The notes beneath the pieces were generated by a model. It saw only the letters and a program-made list of their open reading frames with translations. It was not told the DNA's origin and ran no database searches. A DNA stretch of 7,440 nt from Chthoniobacterales bacterium (GTDB lineage Bacteria; Verrucomicrobiota; Verrucomicrobiia; Chthoniobacterales; UBA10450). Each line of letters starts with the position of its first letter. The stretch's first letter is position 1. The position numbers and the translations under genes are program-made. Below are positions 1 through 6,637 of this stretch, one piece after another. The stretch spans positions 1-7,440 of the forward strand of contig JACCXL010000170.1 in assembly GCA_013697015.1 (NCBI GenBank), given 5' to 3'.

Positions 1-1475
1 CGTTTGATGATCTGAAAAACGCGCGCTTCCTTGGCCAGAACGTCACGCAGATCCTTGATCGTCGTGATGATCTCCTTGTACTCGTTTATGATCTTTTCAC
101 GCTCGAGGCCGGTGAGCTGGTAAAGGCGCAGATCGAGGATTTGGTTCGTCTGGTGTTCGCTGAACGCGTAGCGGCCTTCCGCCAGCCGCGCTTCATTTCG
201 AATCAGGATACCGATCTGCTCGACTTGTTTGCGGGTGAACTCGAAAGCGAGCAATTTCACGCGCGCTTCGTCGCGATTGGCTGAGCCGCGGATAATCCGG
301 ATAAACTCATCCAGGTTGGCGAGCGCAATCAGATAACCTTCGAGCGTCTCCGCGCGTTCCTCGGCCTTGCGCAATTCGAAACGCGTCCGCCGCAGCACCA
401 CCTCGCGGCGATGCTCGATGTAGGCGGCATTCGCTTCCTTAAGCGACAGCAGTTTCGGCCGTCCGTGGTCGATCGCGAGCATAGACGCCGCGAACGAGCT
501 CTCCATCGCGGTATGCTTGTAGAGATTGTTGATGACAACCTTCGGATTTCCGTCGCGTTTTAATTCGATCACCACGCGCGTGTTCTCGTCTGACTCGTCG
601 CGGATCGCCGTGATCTCAGTCAGCACCTTGTCATTGACCAACGCGGCGATGCGCTCGACCAGGGTCGCGCGGTTCACGTTGTAAGGAATCTCTGTGATCA
701 CGATCTGCTCTCGGTTCCCCTTCAGCTCCTCCACGCCCGCTTTACCGCGCACCTTCATGCTGCCCCGTCCGGTTTCGAGATATTGACGAACCCCGGAGAT
801 GCCACAGATGGCGCAGCCGGTCGGGAAATCCGGACCCTTCACGTGCTTCATCAGCTCCTCGAGCGTGATGTCCCCGTCATCGATCTGCGCACAAATGCCG
901 TCGACGACTTCGCCGAGATTGTGGGGCGGGATATTCGTCGCCATTCCGACGGCGATACCGGTGCCGCCGTTAACGAGCAGATTCGGAAATGCCGATGGGA
1001 AAACGGTCGGCTCAGTCCGCGTCTCGTCGTAGTTCGGGACAAAGTCGACCGTGTCCTTCTCCATGTCGGTCATGAGGGCGGCGCCGAGATGCGTCATGCG
1101 CGCCTCGGTGTAGCGCATCGCCGCGGGTGGATCGCCTTCGACCGATCCGAAGTTCCCCTGGCCATTGACGAGCGTCTCGCGCATGGCCCACGACTGCGCC
1201 ATGTGCACTAGCGTTGGGTAAATCACGGCTTCACCGTGCGGGTGATAGTTACCGCTCGTGTCACCGCAGATTTTTGCGCACTTACGATGCTGCCGGTTCG
1301 GGAAGAGCGACAGATCGTGCATCGCATAGAGGATGCGACGTTGCGACGGCTTCAATCCATCGCGCGCGTCCGGCAGCGCACGCGAAATGATGACCGACAT
1401 CGAGTAATCGAGGAATGACCGCGATACTTCCTCGGCGACGTTGATCGGCTCTATCTTTTCGTTCTGGTTGTACAC
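1..1475 (-). CDS. gyrA: DNA gyrase subunit A, N-terminal 491 residues (3' end beyond window)
   Basis: GyrA is the DNA-breaking and rejoining subunit of gyrase, which pairs with GyrB as A2B2 to introduce negative supercoils. I translated this frame by hand. It opens VYNQNEKIEPINVAEEVSRS (V1 read as Met) and continues with SMSVIISRALPDARDGLKPS. The active-site tyrosine lies in AAMRYTEAR and is residue 122 when counted from the GTG at 1475, exactly the E. coli number. IPNLLVNGG-type and GIAVGMATNIPPHNLGE motifs follow, then the tower and the coiled-coil entry (ILDLRLYQLTGLE near residue 446). The C-terminal beta-pinwheel is off the window. The GTG start is the only sensible one, because an in-frame TAA, the stop of the preceding gene, lies one codon upstream. 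There is no clear Shine-Dalgarno, so translation probably depends on coupling to the upstream gene. The quinolone-resistance region carries Ala83 and Pro87. Identity as GyrA rather than ParC is favoured by adjacency to gyrB. Confidence 0.96.
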   Translation of the reverse strand, partial: MYNQNEKIEPINVAEEVSRSFLDYSMSVIISRALPDARDGLKPSQRRILYAMHDLSLFPNRQHRKCAKICGDTSGNYHPHGEAVIYPTLVHMAQSWAMRETLVNGQGNFGSVEGDPPAAMRYTEARMTHLGAALMTDMEKDTVDFVPNYDETRTEPTVFPSAFPNLLVNGGTGIAVGMATNIPPHNLGEVVDGICAQIDDGDITLEELMKHVKGPDFPTGCAICGISGVRQYLETGRGSMKVRGKAGVEELKGNREQIVITEIPYNVNRATLVERIAALVNDKVLTEITAIRDESDENTRVVIELKRDGNPKVVINNLYKHTAMESSFAASMLAIDHGRPKLLSLKEANAAYIEHRREVVLRRTRFELRKAEERAETLEGYLIALANLDEFIRIIRGSANRDEARVKLLAFEFTRKQVEQIGILIRNEARLAEGRYAFSEHQTNQILDLRLYQLTGLEREKIINEYKEIITTIKDLRDVLAKEARVFQIIK

Positions 1476-1478
1476 AAA

Positions 1479-2267
1479 TTAAGCGGAGCCGAGATTTCGT
1501 TTCGCCATCGACTCAAGATACAGGTCTCGCCACTGGCGTGAAATGTCGTCCGATTGGCGAACAGTGAGTGGCTGACTGACGCGCGCATTTTTTGGCACGG
1601 AAATCCGGAGGAAATCGAGCACGCTGGCGACGACGGCGTCGTAGTTTTCGCACATCTCTTCGTATTCCACCTCAAACGGCGCGATGTTGTTCCTGCGAAA
1701 AAAATCGATCCAGACGTTCTCCCCCTGCTGGGCCTCATCCAGGCAGCGTTCGATCAATTTCGCGTCGAATTCAGGGTCAGCGGCAGCCGCTTTGCCCTGC
1801 TTCACTTTCCAGAGCCCCGTCTGCATGGCGCGAGCTTTCGAGATCGCTTGTCGTAGACGATCTCGCCGCGCGATGTGAATGAACTGGAGGCGCGGGAAAG
1901 CGCGTTCGAGGACCTCCAACTCCGTCGCATCGGCCGCGCCAAACGAACCGGCGTTGCGCAATCGCGCGGTAAAATCAGTGACGTACCAGGCCATTAACTT
2001 AAATCCGAAAACGCGGTTTGACGTCGCCGTGCGATCGATGATGCCGCGCACGTAGCCGACGAAATCACTCGCCGCGTTCAGGCCGTGTTTGGCGCCGAAA
2101 TGTTGTTCGAATTGCCTGAGAAAGTACTGATTCGGCCTTCCCGCGTGTCGCGTCGCGTGCAAACCGTCGGTTAACATATTGCTGCCTGATCTCGCAACCG
2201 CGCAAACCACGTAGCAGCGCCGCGGGTAGCGCAGCTTTTTCAGGAAAGCTTTCACCGGCGCGCTCAA
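1479..2267 (-). CDS. Stf0-family (trehalose 2-sulfotransferase-like) PAPS-dependent sulfotransferase
   Basis: This 262-residue protein should transfer sulfate from PAPS to a hydroxyl, probably on a sugar or glycolipid, in the cytosol. The N-terminal strand and phosphosulfate loop read YVVCAVARSGSNML (residues 19-32, loop R26-S29). AGRPNQYF (42-49) is the substrate-side segment. VFGFKLMAWY (86-95) and HIARRDRLRQAISKARAMQT (131-150) match the Stf0 core, including the Arg and Ser expected to bind the PAPS 3'-phosphate. GLWKVKQG follows, then a C-terminal FEVEYEEM and the QSDDISRQWRDLY tail. Length matches Stf0 proteins. From memory, mycobacterial Stf0 has its proposed catalytic base Glu36 where this protein has Gln47. 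The start is TTG at 2267, overlapping the gyrB stop as TTGA; a GTG at 2255 is the alternative. Its stop is 3 bases from gyrA, so it lies inside the gyrase block. Family assignment is firm; the trehalose substrate is not. Confidence 0.88.
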   Translation of the reverse strand: MSAPVKAFLKKLRYPRRCYVVCAVARSGSNMLTDGLHATRHAGRPNQYFLRQFEQHFGAKHGLNAASDFVGYVRGIIDRTATSNRVFGFKLMAWYVTDFTARLRNAGSFGAADATELEVLERAFPRLQFIHIARRDRLRQAISKARAMQTGLWKVKQGKAAAADPEFDAKLIERCLDEAQQGENVWIDFFRRNNIAPFEVEYEEMCENYDAVVASVLDFLRISVPKNARVSQPLTVRQSDDISRQWRDLYLESMAKRNLGSA

Positions 2268-4852
2268 ACATCGAGGTTGCGCACGTTCAGCGCGTTGTCT
2301 TCAATGTATTGCCTCCGTGGCTCAACCACATCGCCCATCAGGCGAGTGAACATTTGGTCGGCTTCCACGTTGTTGTCGTCGTTCAAGTCCACCTTCAGGA
2401 GCTTCCGCTTGTTCGGATCCATCGTGGTATTGAACAACTCCTTCGCGTTCATTTCGCCGAGGCCTTTGAAGCGCTTGATCTGCACCCCGCGCCGCCCGAT
2501 CTCGACGATCTTTTGGTGAATCTCGGGAATGGAAAAGAGCGAGTGTGCCACCGCCTTCTCGCCTTCGCCCTCGATCAGTTCAAAAATGGGCTGATCGCTC
2601 GCGGCGTAGTGGTCGACCTTCAAGCCCTTGCGCGCGAGGTCTGCGATTAATTTCTGAACGGTAGCCGATTCGTGGAGTTCCACCTTGGTCGCCCGGCGGC
2701 GAACGCCGTTGCTTTTCGCGTTTGCGTTAGACGGGGCGAGGGGCAAAAGCTCCTGTCCCATCTCCTGGTCGAAGAGATTGAGATCGAGATTGTCCTCATG
2801 AAATCTACGGACCTCTTGCTCGTCGTGGAAATACCGCACCGATTCGTCGTTCCCTTCGCGAACCTTGACGAGGTAGGTAGGAAGCTTGCCGGTCCTCGCG
2901 TCGCGTTCGCCCAGGAATGCCTCGAAATCTCCGCCATGCCGGCGGACGGCCTCGCTCTGTTTGGCCAGCTTCTCGAGGGACTCGAGGACGTCTTTCAATT
3001 GTGCCGCGCTTAGCTCCTTGCCATCCGCCAGATTCTTCAAGCGCACGTCTTCCGCGCCTAACGAGATCAAAATCTTATTCAACTGCACGTCGTCGTCGAC
3101 GTACTCCTCGCGCTTCTTGCGTTTGATTTGATAGAGCGGCGGCTGCGCGATGTAGATCTTGCCGGCCCGAACCAGCTCCGTCATTTGCCGGTAGAAGAAT
3201 GTAAGGAGCAGGACGCGAATGTGCGAACCATCAACGTCAGCGTCGGTCATGATGATGATGCGACCGTAGCGCAGTTTGCTAATGTCGAACGTGCCTTCTT
3301 CTTTGCTGCTGATGCCGCCGTTAGTTTCTTCTTTCGGCTTTCCAATCCCGGTGCCAATCGCGGTGATCATCGACTGGATTTCCGTGTTTTTGAGCGCCTG
3401 ATCGAGGCGCGCTTTCTCGACATTGATTAGTTTACCGCGGATCGGCAGGATCGCCTGATAGCGCCGATCTCGTCCTTGTTTTGCCGAGCCACCGGCCGAA
3501 TCGCCCTCGACGATATAAAGCTCCGTCAGCTCCGGGTCGCGCTCTGAACAATCAGCAAGTTTCCCCGGCAAGCCTCCGCCGGTGAGAGCACCCTTGCGGA
3601 TTGTCTCGCGCGCTTTTCGCGCCGCTTCCCGGGCGCGTGCGGCCGTCAGCACCTTCTCGAAAATCCGTTTCGCGACTGGCGGATTCTGATCGAAGTAGGT
3701 CATCAACCCATCGTAAACGACCGAATTCACGACGCCGTCGATCTCGGTGTTCACGAGTTTCACTTTCGTCTGCGATTCAAAGCGCGGATTTGGGAGCTTA
3801 ATGCTCAACACGCAAACGAGACCTTCCCGGGCGTCATCGCCGGAGATCGAAGGATCTTTGTCCTTTATCAGATTATTCGACTTTGCGTATTGATTCACCG
3901 CTTTCGTCAGCGCGGTGCGGAAACCAGTGAGGTGCGTGCCTCCATCCGGATTCGGAATTGAGTTAGCGAAGGGTAGAATCTGATCGTTGTAGCTGTCGTT
4001 GTATTGCAGGACGACGTCGACAAACACCTCGTCCCGCTGCCGCGAAATGATGACCGGCTTCGGATGAATGACCTGCTTGTTCTCGCCGAGCTGCTTTACA
4101 AATTCCTCGATCCCATGCTTGTAAAGAAACGTCTCTTTCTTGGGCCCGTCATCGCGCTCATCGGTTAGCGTTATTTCCAAGCCGGGATTGAGAAAGGCGA
4201 GCTCGCGCAAGCGTGTCGCCAAGCGCTCGAACTTAAACTCTGTCGTGATCGTGAAGATCGTCGGATCCGGCAGGAAGGTAATCAGCGTGCCGGTCTGTTT
4301 CTTATTTTTCAGCTCGCCGATGACACTCAGTTTTTGCGTCGTTTTCCCACGCTCGAAACCCATGTGGTAAACCTTGGCGTCGCGCGAGACCTCGACCTTG
4401 AACCAATCCGACAGCGCGTTGACGCATTTCGCGCCGACGCCGTGCAGACCGCCGGAATATTTATAAGCGCCTTGCCCGAATTTACCGCCCGCGTGCAGAT
4501 TGGTCAGCACCAACTCGACTGCCGGCATCTTGAATTTCGGATGCATGTCTACCGGAATCCCGCGGCCGTTGTCGCGCACGGAAACCGAACCGTCGACGTG
4601 AATGGCGACTTCGATTTTTGTGCAGTAACCGGCGAGATGTTCGTCGATTGAGTTGTCGAGAACTTCGAAAACGCAGTGATGCAATCCGCGTTCATCCGGA
4701 TCGCCGATATACATGCCGGGGCGCTTCCGCACAGCTTCCAAACCCTCGAGCTTGTCGATCTGCGCCGCGTCGTATTTTTGGTTCTGACTAATGCCCGTCG
4801 CTGCGTCTTGCGTGGATTTCTGGGCAGAGGCTTCGTCTTGGGCTTGGAGCAT
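2264..4852 (-). CDS. gyrB: DNA gyrase subunit B
   Basis: GyrB is the ATPase subunit of gyrase. This 862-residue protein is complete. The GHKL ATPase domain shows VFEVLDNSIDEHLAG (catalytic Glu63, Asn67), SVRDNGRGIP (Asp94) and the lid GGKFGQGAYKYSGGLHGVG (122-140). The TOPRIM domain has LYIVEGDSAGGSAKQGRD (Glu449) and MTDADVDGSHIR (Asp537, 539, 541), the Mg-binding acidic residues. The GyrA-contacting end has IKRFKGLGEMNAKELF (792-807). About 200 residues lie between the DxD motif region and that end, a long insert as in E. coli GyrB (804 residues) and absent from the shorter Gram-positive type. The N-terminus carries roughly 21 extra Gln/Ala/Ser-rich residues before the conserved domain. At the position of E. 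coli Lys447 there is Arg472, as in many bacteria. No Shine-Dalgarno precedes the ATG; a short leader is likely. It heads the block with the sulfotransferase and gyrA. Confidence 0.98.
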   Translation of the reverse strand: MLQAQDEASAQKSTQDAATGISQNQKYDAAQIDKLEGLEAVRKRPGMYIGDPDERGLHHCVFEVLDNSIDEHLAGYCTKIEVAIHVDGSVSVRDNGRGIPVDMHPKFKMPAVELVLTNLHAGGKFGQGAYKYSGGLHGVGAKCVNALSDWFKVEVSRDAKVYHMGFERGKTTQKLSVIGELKNKKQTGTLITFLPDPTIFTITTEFKFERLATRLRELAFLNPGLEITLTDERDDGPKKETFLYKHGIEEFVKQLGENKQVIHPKPVIISRQRDEVFVDVVLQYNDSYNDQILPFANSIPNPDGGTHLTGFRTALTKAVNQYAKSNNLIKDKDPSISGDDAREGLVCVLSIKLPNPRFESQTKVKLVNTEIDGVVNSVVYDGLMTYFDQNPPVAKRIFEKVLTAARAREAARKARETIRKGALTGGGLPGKLADCSERDPELTELYIVEGDSAGGSAKQGRDRRYQAILPIRGKLINVEKARLDQALKNTEIQSMITAIGTGIGKPKEETNGGISSKEEGTFDISKLRYGRIIIMTDADVDGSHIRVLLLTFFYRQMTELVRAGKIYIAQPPLYQIKRKKREEYVDDDVQLNKILISLGAEDVRLKNLADGKELSAAQLKDVLESLEKLAKQSEAVRRHGGDFEAFLGERDARTGKLPTYLVKVREGNDESVRYFHDEQEVRRFHEDNLDLNLFDQEMGQELLPLAPSNANAKSNGVRRRATKVELHESATVQKLIADLARKGLKVDHYAASDQPIFELIEGEGEKAVAHSLFSIPEIHQKIVEIGRRGVQIKRFKGLGEMNAKELFNTTMDPNKRKLLKVDLNDDNNVEADQMFTRLMGDVVEPRRQYIEDNALNVRNLDV

Positions 4853-4879
4853 AAAAAGGCAGTAGAACTACGAGGTCAA

Positions 4880-4908
4880 AACATAGGTGAGAGGCGCCTC
4901 CGTCACAA
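4880..4908 (-). promoter_or_regulatory. gyrB: Candidate sigma70-type promoter for the gyrB block
   Basis: Reading leftward, TTGTGA (4908-4903) and TATGTT (4885-4880) are separated by exactly 17 bases, with 4 of 6 matches to each consensus box. A start about 7 bases downstream would give a gyrB leader of only about 20 bases, consistent with the missing Shine-Dalgarno. A perfect 10-base palindrome, GAGGCGCCTC at 4891-4900, sits within the spacer and could be an operator. The promoter is predicted from sequence only. Confidence 0.4.
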
Positions 4909-4965
4909 CAAATATCTGGCGGCTCGATCAGCAAAATTCTACCACGACTTGCGACCCCACGGCGT

Positions 4966-5012
4966 CGCTAGCGCAGCATCTTGTGGTCTACCAAATTTGT
5001 GACGCTAGCGTC
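4966..5012. promoter_or_regulatory. Paired CGCTAGCG palindromes in the divergent intergenic region
   Basis: The octamer CGCTAGCG occurs twice, at 4966-4973 and 5003-5010, with centres 37 bases apart. The second is extended to the perfect 12-base palindrome GACGCTAGCGTC (5001-5012). They lie between the divergent gyrB and psd genes, so they could be binding sites for a dimeric regulator or part of a folded structure. A weak rightward promoter, TTGTGA (4997-5002) then TTATCA (5020-5025), overlaps the second copy and might serve psd. The function is inferred. Confidence 0.3.
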
Positions 5013-5074
5013 CTTCCGCTTATCAGAGTGGAGTACTTGACCTGTTGCGTCAACGCCCGGAAACTGGTCGCCTG

Positions 5075-5707
5075 ATGCTGCGTCCGCAGACACTCAAGGA
5101 GGGTCGCTGGATCTTCCTGGTGCTCGTCATTTTCATGCTCGCCGGGTGGCTGGCTTCGCCCTGGATTTCCGCCGCGTTCCTGGCGTTGATTATTTACACC
5201 CTGGCGTTTTTTCGTGATCCGGAACGCGTCGCGCCAGCAGATCCAGACGCGGTAGTGGCGGCAGCCGACGGAGTTGTCGCTGACATCGGTGAGATCGAGG
5301 AACCGGAGGTGCTGCGAGCCTCGATGCGGCGGGTCGGAATTTTTCTTTCCGTTTTCGATGTGCACACAAATCGCGCTCCGGTCGAAGGCCGCGTCATTTA
5401 CCGGCAGCATCATGAAGGTCTCTGTCTCGATGCGCGGAGCGAACATTGCTCCACGAAAAACGAAGCGATGACCTGGGCGTTCGAAAATCCGCGCGCGACC
5501 ATTGTCGTGCGCCAACTCACCGGGGCGATTGCGCGGCGCATCGTTGGCTGGTCGAATGTAGGGGATGAGCTGCGAAAAGGGGAGCGTTTCGGGATGATTC
5601 GCTTCGGCTCGCGTACGGAAGTATACTTGCCCCTCGATGCGACACTTCTCGTCAAAGTGGGCGATCGCGTAGTGGGTGGCCAGAGCGTCATTGCGCGCCT
5701 TTCCTAA
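5075..5707 (+). CDS. psd: Phosphatidylserine decarboxylase proenzyme (short, membrane-anchored type)
   Basis: Psd removes the carboxyl group of phosphatidylserine to give phosphatidylethanolamine. It is made as a proenzyme that cleaves itself at a Gly-Ser bond, turning the Ser into a pyruvoyl group. Numbered from the ATG at 5075, a hydrophobic hairpin spans about residues 12-45, followed by FFRDPERVAP, the catalytic Asp in ADG (Asp65), VFDVHTNRAPVEG with the catalytic His97, AIARRIVGW, and GMIRFGSRTEVYLP with Gly178-Ser179 as the cleavage site. Cleavage would leave an alpha chain of about 32 residues. The size (210 residues) fits the short family found with type II PssA, not the roughly 320-residue E. 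coli form. An in-frame TTG at 5045, preceded by GTGGAG (5028-5033), would add ten residues; I prefer the ATG. It is followed 5 bases later by pssA, so the two are probably co-transcribed. NEA replaces the usual NER. Confidence 0.93.
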   Translation: MLRPQTLKEGRWIFLVLVIFMLAGWLASPWISAAFLALIIYTLAFFRDPERVAPADPDAVVAAADGVVADIGEIEEPEVLRASMRRVGIFLSVFDVHTNRAPVEGRVIYRQHHEGLCLDARSEHCSTKNEAMTWAFENPRATIVVRQLTGAIARRIVGWSNVGDELRKGERFGMIRFGSRTEVYLPLDATLLVKVGDRVVGGQSVIARLS

Positions 5708-5712
5708 ACCGC

Positions 5713-6537
5713 ATGAACGAGCAGAACCCGAAGATTTATCTGCTGCCGAATCTAATGACGGCAGGCAATCTCTTCTGCGGCTTCGCCGCGGTCCTGAAGA
5801 TTCTCGAAGGCGCTCTGCTCCAGACATCCGACGCCGATGGCGCGGCGAACCTTTTTCACACCGCCATCTGGTTCATTCTCGGCGCGTGCATCTTCGATCT
5901 CCTCGATGGCCGCCTCGCGCGACTGGGCGGCAACGAAAGTGCGTTCGGACGCGAGTTCGATTCACTCGCGGACATCGTCTCGTTCGGGGTTGCTCCGGCG
6001 CTCATGGTTTACAGGATCGTGCTCCAGGAATTTCCGCGCGCCGGCTGGATCGTGGCGTTTGTTTACCTGGCCTGCGGCGCTCTGCGGTTGGCGCGTTTCA
6101 ATTGCATTGCCGCGTCAGAGAGCGGAGCGAGCAAGGATTTCCGCGGATTTCCAATTCCCGCCGCCGCCGGATTGATCGCATCAATCACGCTCTCCATGCT
6201 CTGGATGACGGAAGGCGAACATCATCTCGGCAAATGGAAATTCGTGCTCCCGCCGCTGATGCTTTTTCTCTCTTTCATGATGTTCAGCCGCTTCCGTTAT
6301 CCAAGTTTCAAGGGGATCGACTGGCGCACGACGAAATCGATTCCTCGTTTCCTGATCATCAGTTTGATCCTGATCATCACCGTGATGAACTATGAATGGA
6401 TGCCGGCAACGATTTTCATCGCCTACCTGCTCTACGGCTTCCTGCGACCATGGCTTTCGCGCGAATGGCAGCGCGGGATCGAGGAGGAAATTGGCGACGA
6501 ACCTGAGGACGACGAGCCGATCGAAGAGATGCCTTAA
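5713..6537 (+). CDS. pssA: CDP-diacylglycerol--serine O-phosphatidyltransferase (type II, membrane)
   Basis: PssA joins serine to CDP-diacylglycerol, releasing CMP and giving phosphatidylserine, the substrate of the neighbouring Psd. The 274-residue protein has the complete CDP-alcohol phosphotransferase signature from Asp62 to Asp87: D62, D65-G66, A69-R70, G79, D83 and D87, with the standard spacing. GALRLARFN (122-130) and FRGFPIPAAAG (143-153) are typical of the bacterial and archaeal type II PssA family and separate it from other CDP-alcohol transferases. Roughly six to seven membrane segments are visible, near residues 12-30, 50-64, 90-104, 111-127, 150-165, 175-192, 212-226 and 231-245, some possibly re-entrant. 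The C-terminus is a strongly acidic tail (about 256-272). The ATG follows the psd stop by 5 bases without an obvious Shine-Dalgarno, which suggests coupling to psd. Confidence 0.95.
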   Translation: MNEQNPKIYLLPNLMTAGNLFCGFAAVLKILEGALLQTSDADGAANLFHTAIWFILGACIFDLLDGRLARLGGNESAFGREFDSLADIVSFGVAPALMVYRIVLQEFPRAGWIVAFVYLACGALRLARFNCIAASESGASKDFRGFPIPAAAGLIASITLSMLWMTEGEHHLGKWKFVLPPLMLFLSFMMFSRFRYPSFKGIDWRTTKSIPRFLIISLILIITVMNYEWMPATIFIAYLLYGFLRPWLSREWQRGIEEEIGDEPEDDEPIEEMP

Positions 6538-6569
6538 TCCGCATCACGAGACCGGCTGCTGATTCAAGT

Positions 6570-6637
6570 GGTAGGGCGACGCTCCGCGGAGCTTTGGGAG
6601 CTGGATCGATTCCGGCTCGACGGAGTCTCGCCCTACC
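6570..6637. repeat. REP-like imperfect inverted repeat (possible bidirectional terminator)
   Basis: The left arm GGTAGGGCGACGCTCCG (6570-6586) and right arm CGGAGTCTCGCCCTACC (6621-6637) are inverted and match at 15 of 17 positions, with the outer ten bases perfect. Inside are a perfect 12-base palindrome GCTCCGCGGAGC (6581-6592) and a second hairpin, GAGCTGGA paired with TCCGGCTC (6598-6618, loop TCGAT, one G-U pair). It lies between the convergent pssA and nucleotidyltransferase genes, the usual place for REP elements. No run of T follows on either strand, so it is not a textbook intrinsic terminator. Its right arm contains the nucleotidyltransferase stop codon. Only one copy is in this window, so dispersal in the genome is an inference. 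Confidence 0.6.

Noticed and set aside
783..1211. Rightward open frame of 142 codons within the gyrA region
   Set aside because: It is antisense to the GyrA breakage-reunion domain, including the Tyr122 region, and has no recognisable family.
2244..2253. Perfect palindrome GAAAGCTTTC near the sulfotransferase start
   Set aside because: It lies within coding sequence that reads through as part of the N-terminal VKAFLKK, is only ten bases long and could occur by chance.
2065..2271. Leftward ATG-started frame beginning MFERAGES at the gyrB end
   Set aside because: It has a better start codon than the sulfotransferase, but its frame lacks family motifs; the sulfotransferase frame keeps the Stf0 core throughout, so the TTG or GTG start is accepted.
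4988..5827. Leftward open frame of 279 codons across psd and the start of pssA
   Set aside because: It is antisense to psd, which has a full set of family motifs, and its translation is Arg-rich with no recognisable domain.
5676..6395. Rightward open frame of 239 codons overlapping pssA
   Set aside because: It is in a different frame from pssA, which has the complete phosphotransferase signature; the translation is Arg/His-rich, as expected of a shadow in GC-rich DNA.
6538..6632. Intrinsic (rho-independent) terminator after pssA
   Set aside because: The inverted repeat can fold, but no run of T follows on either strand, so it is recorded as a repeat and only as a possible terminator.
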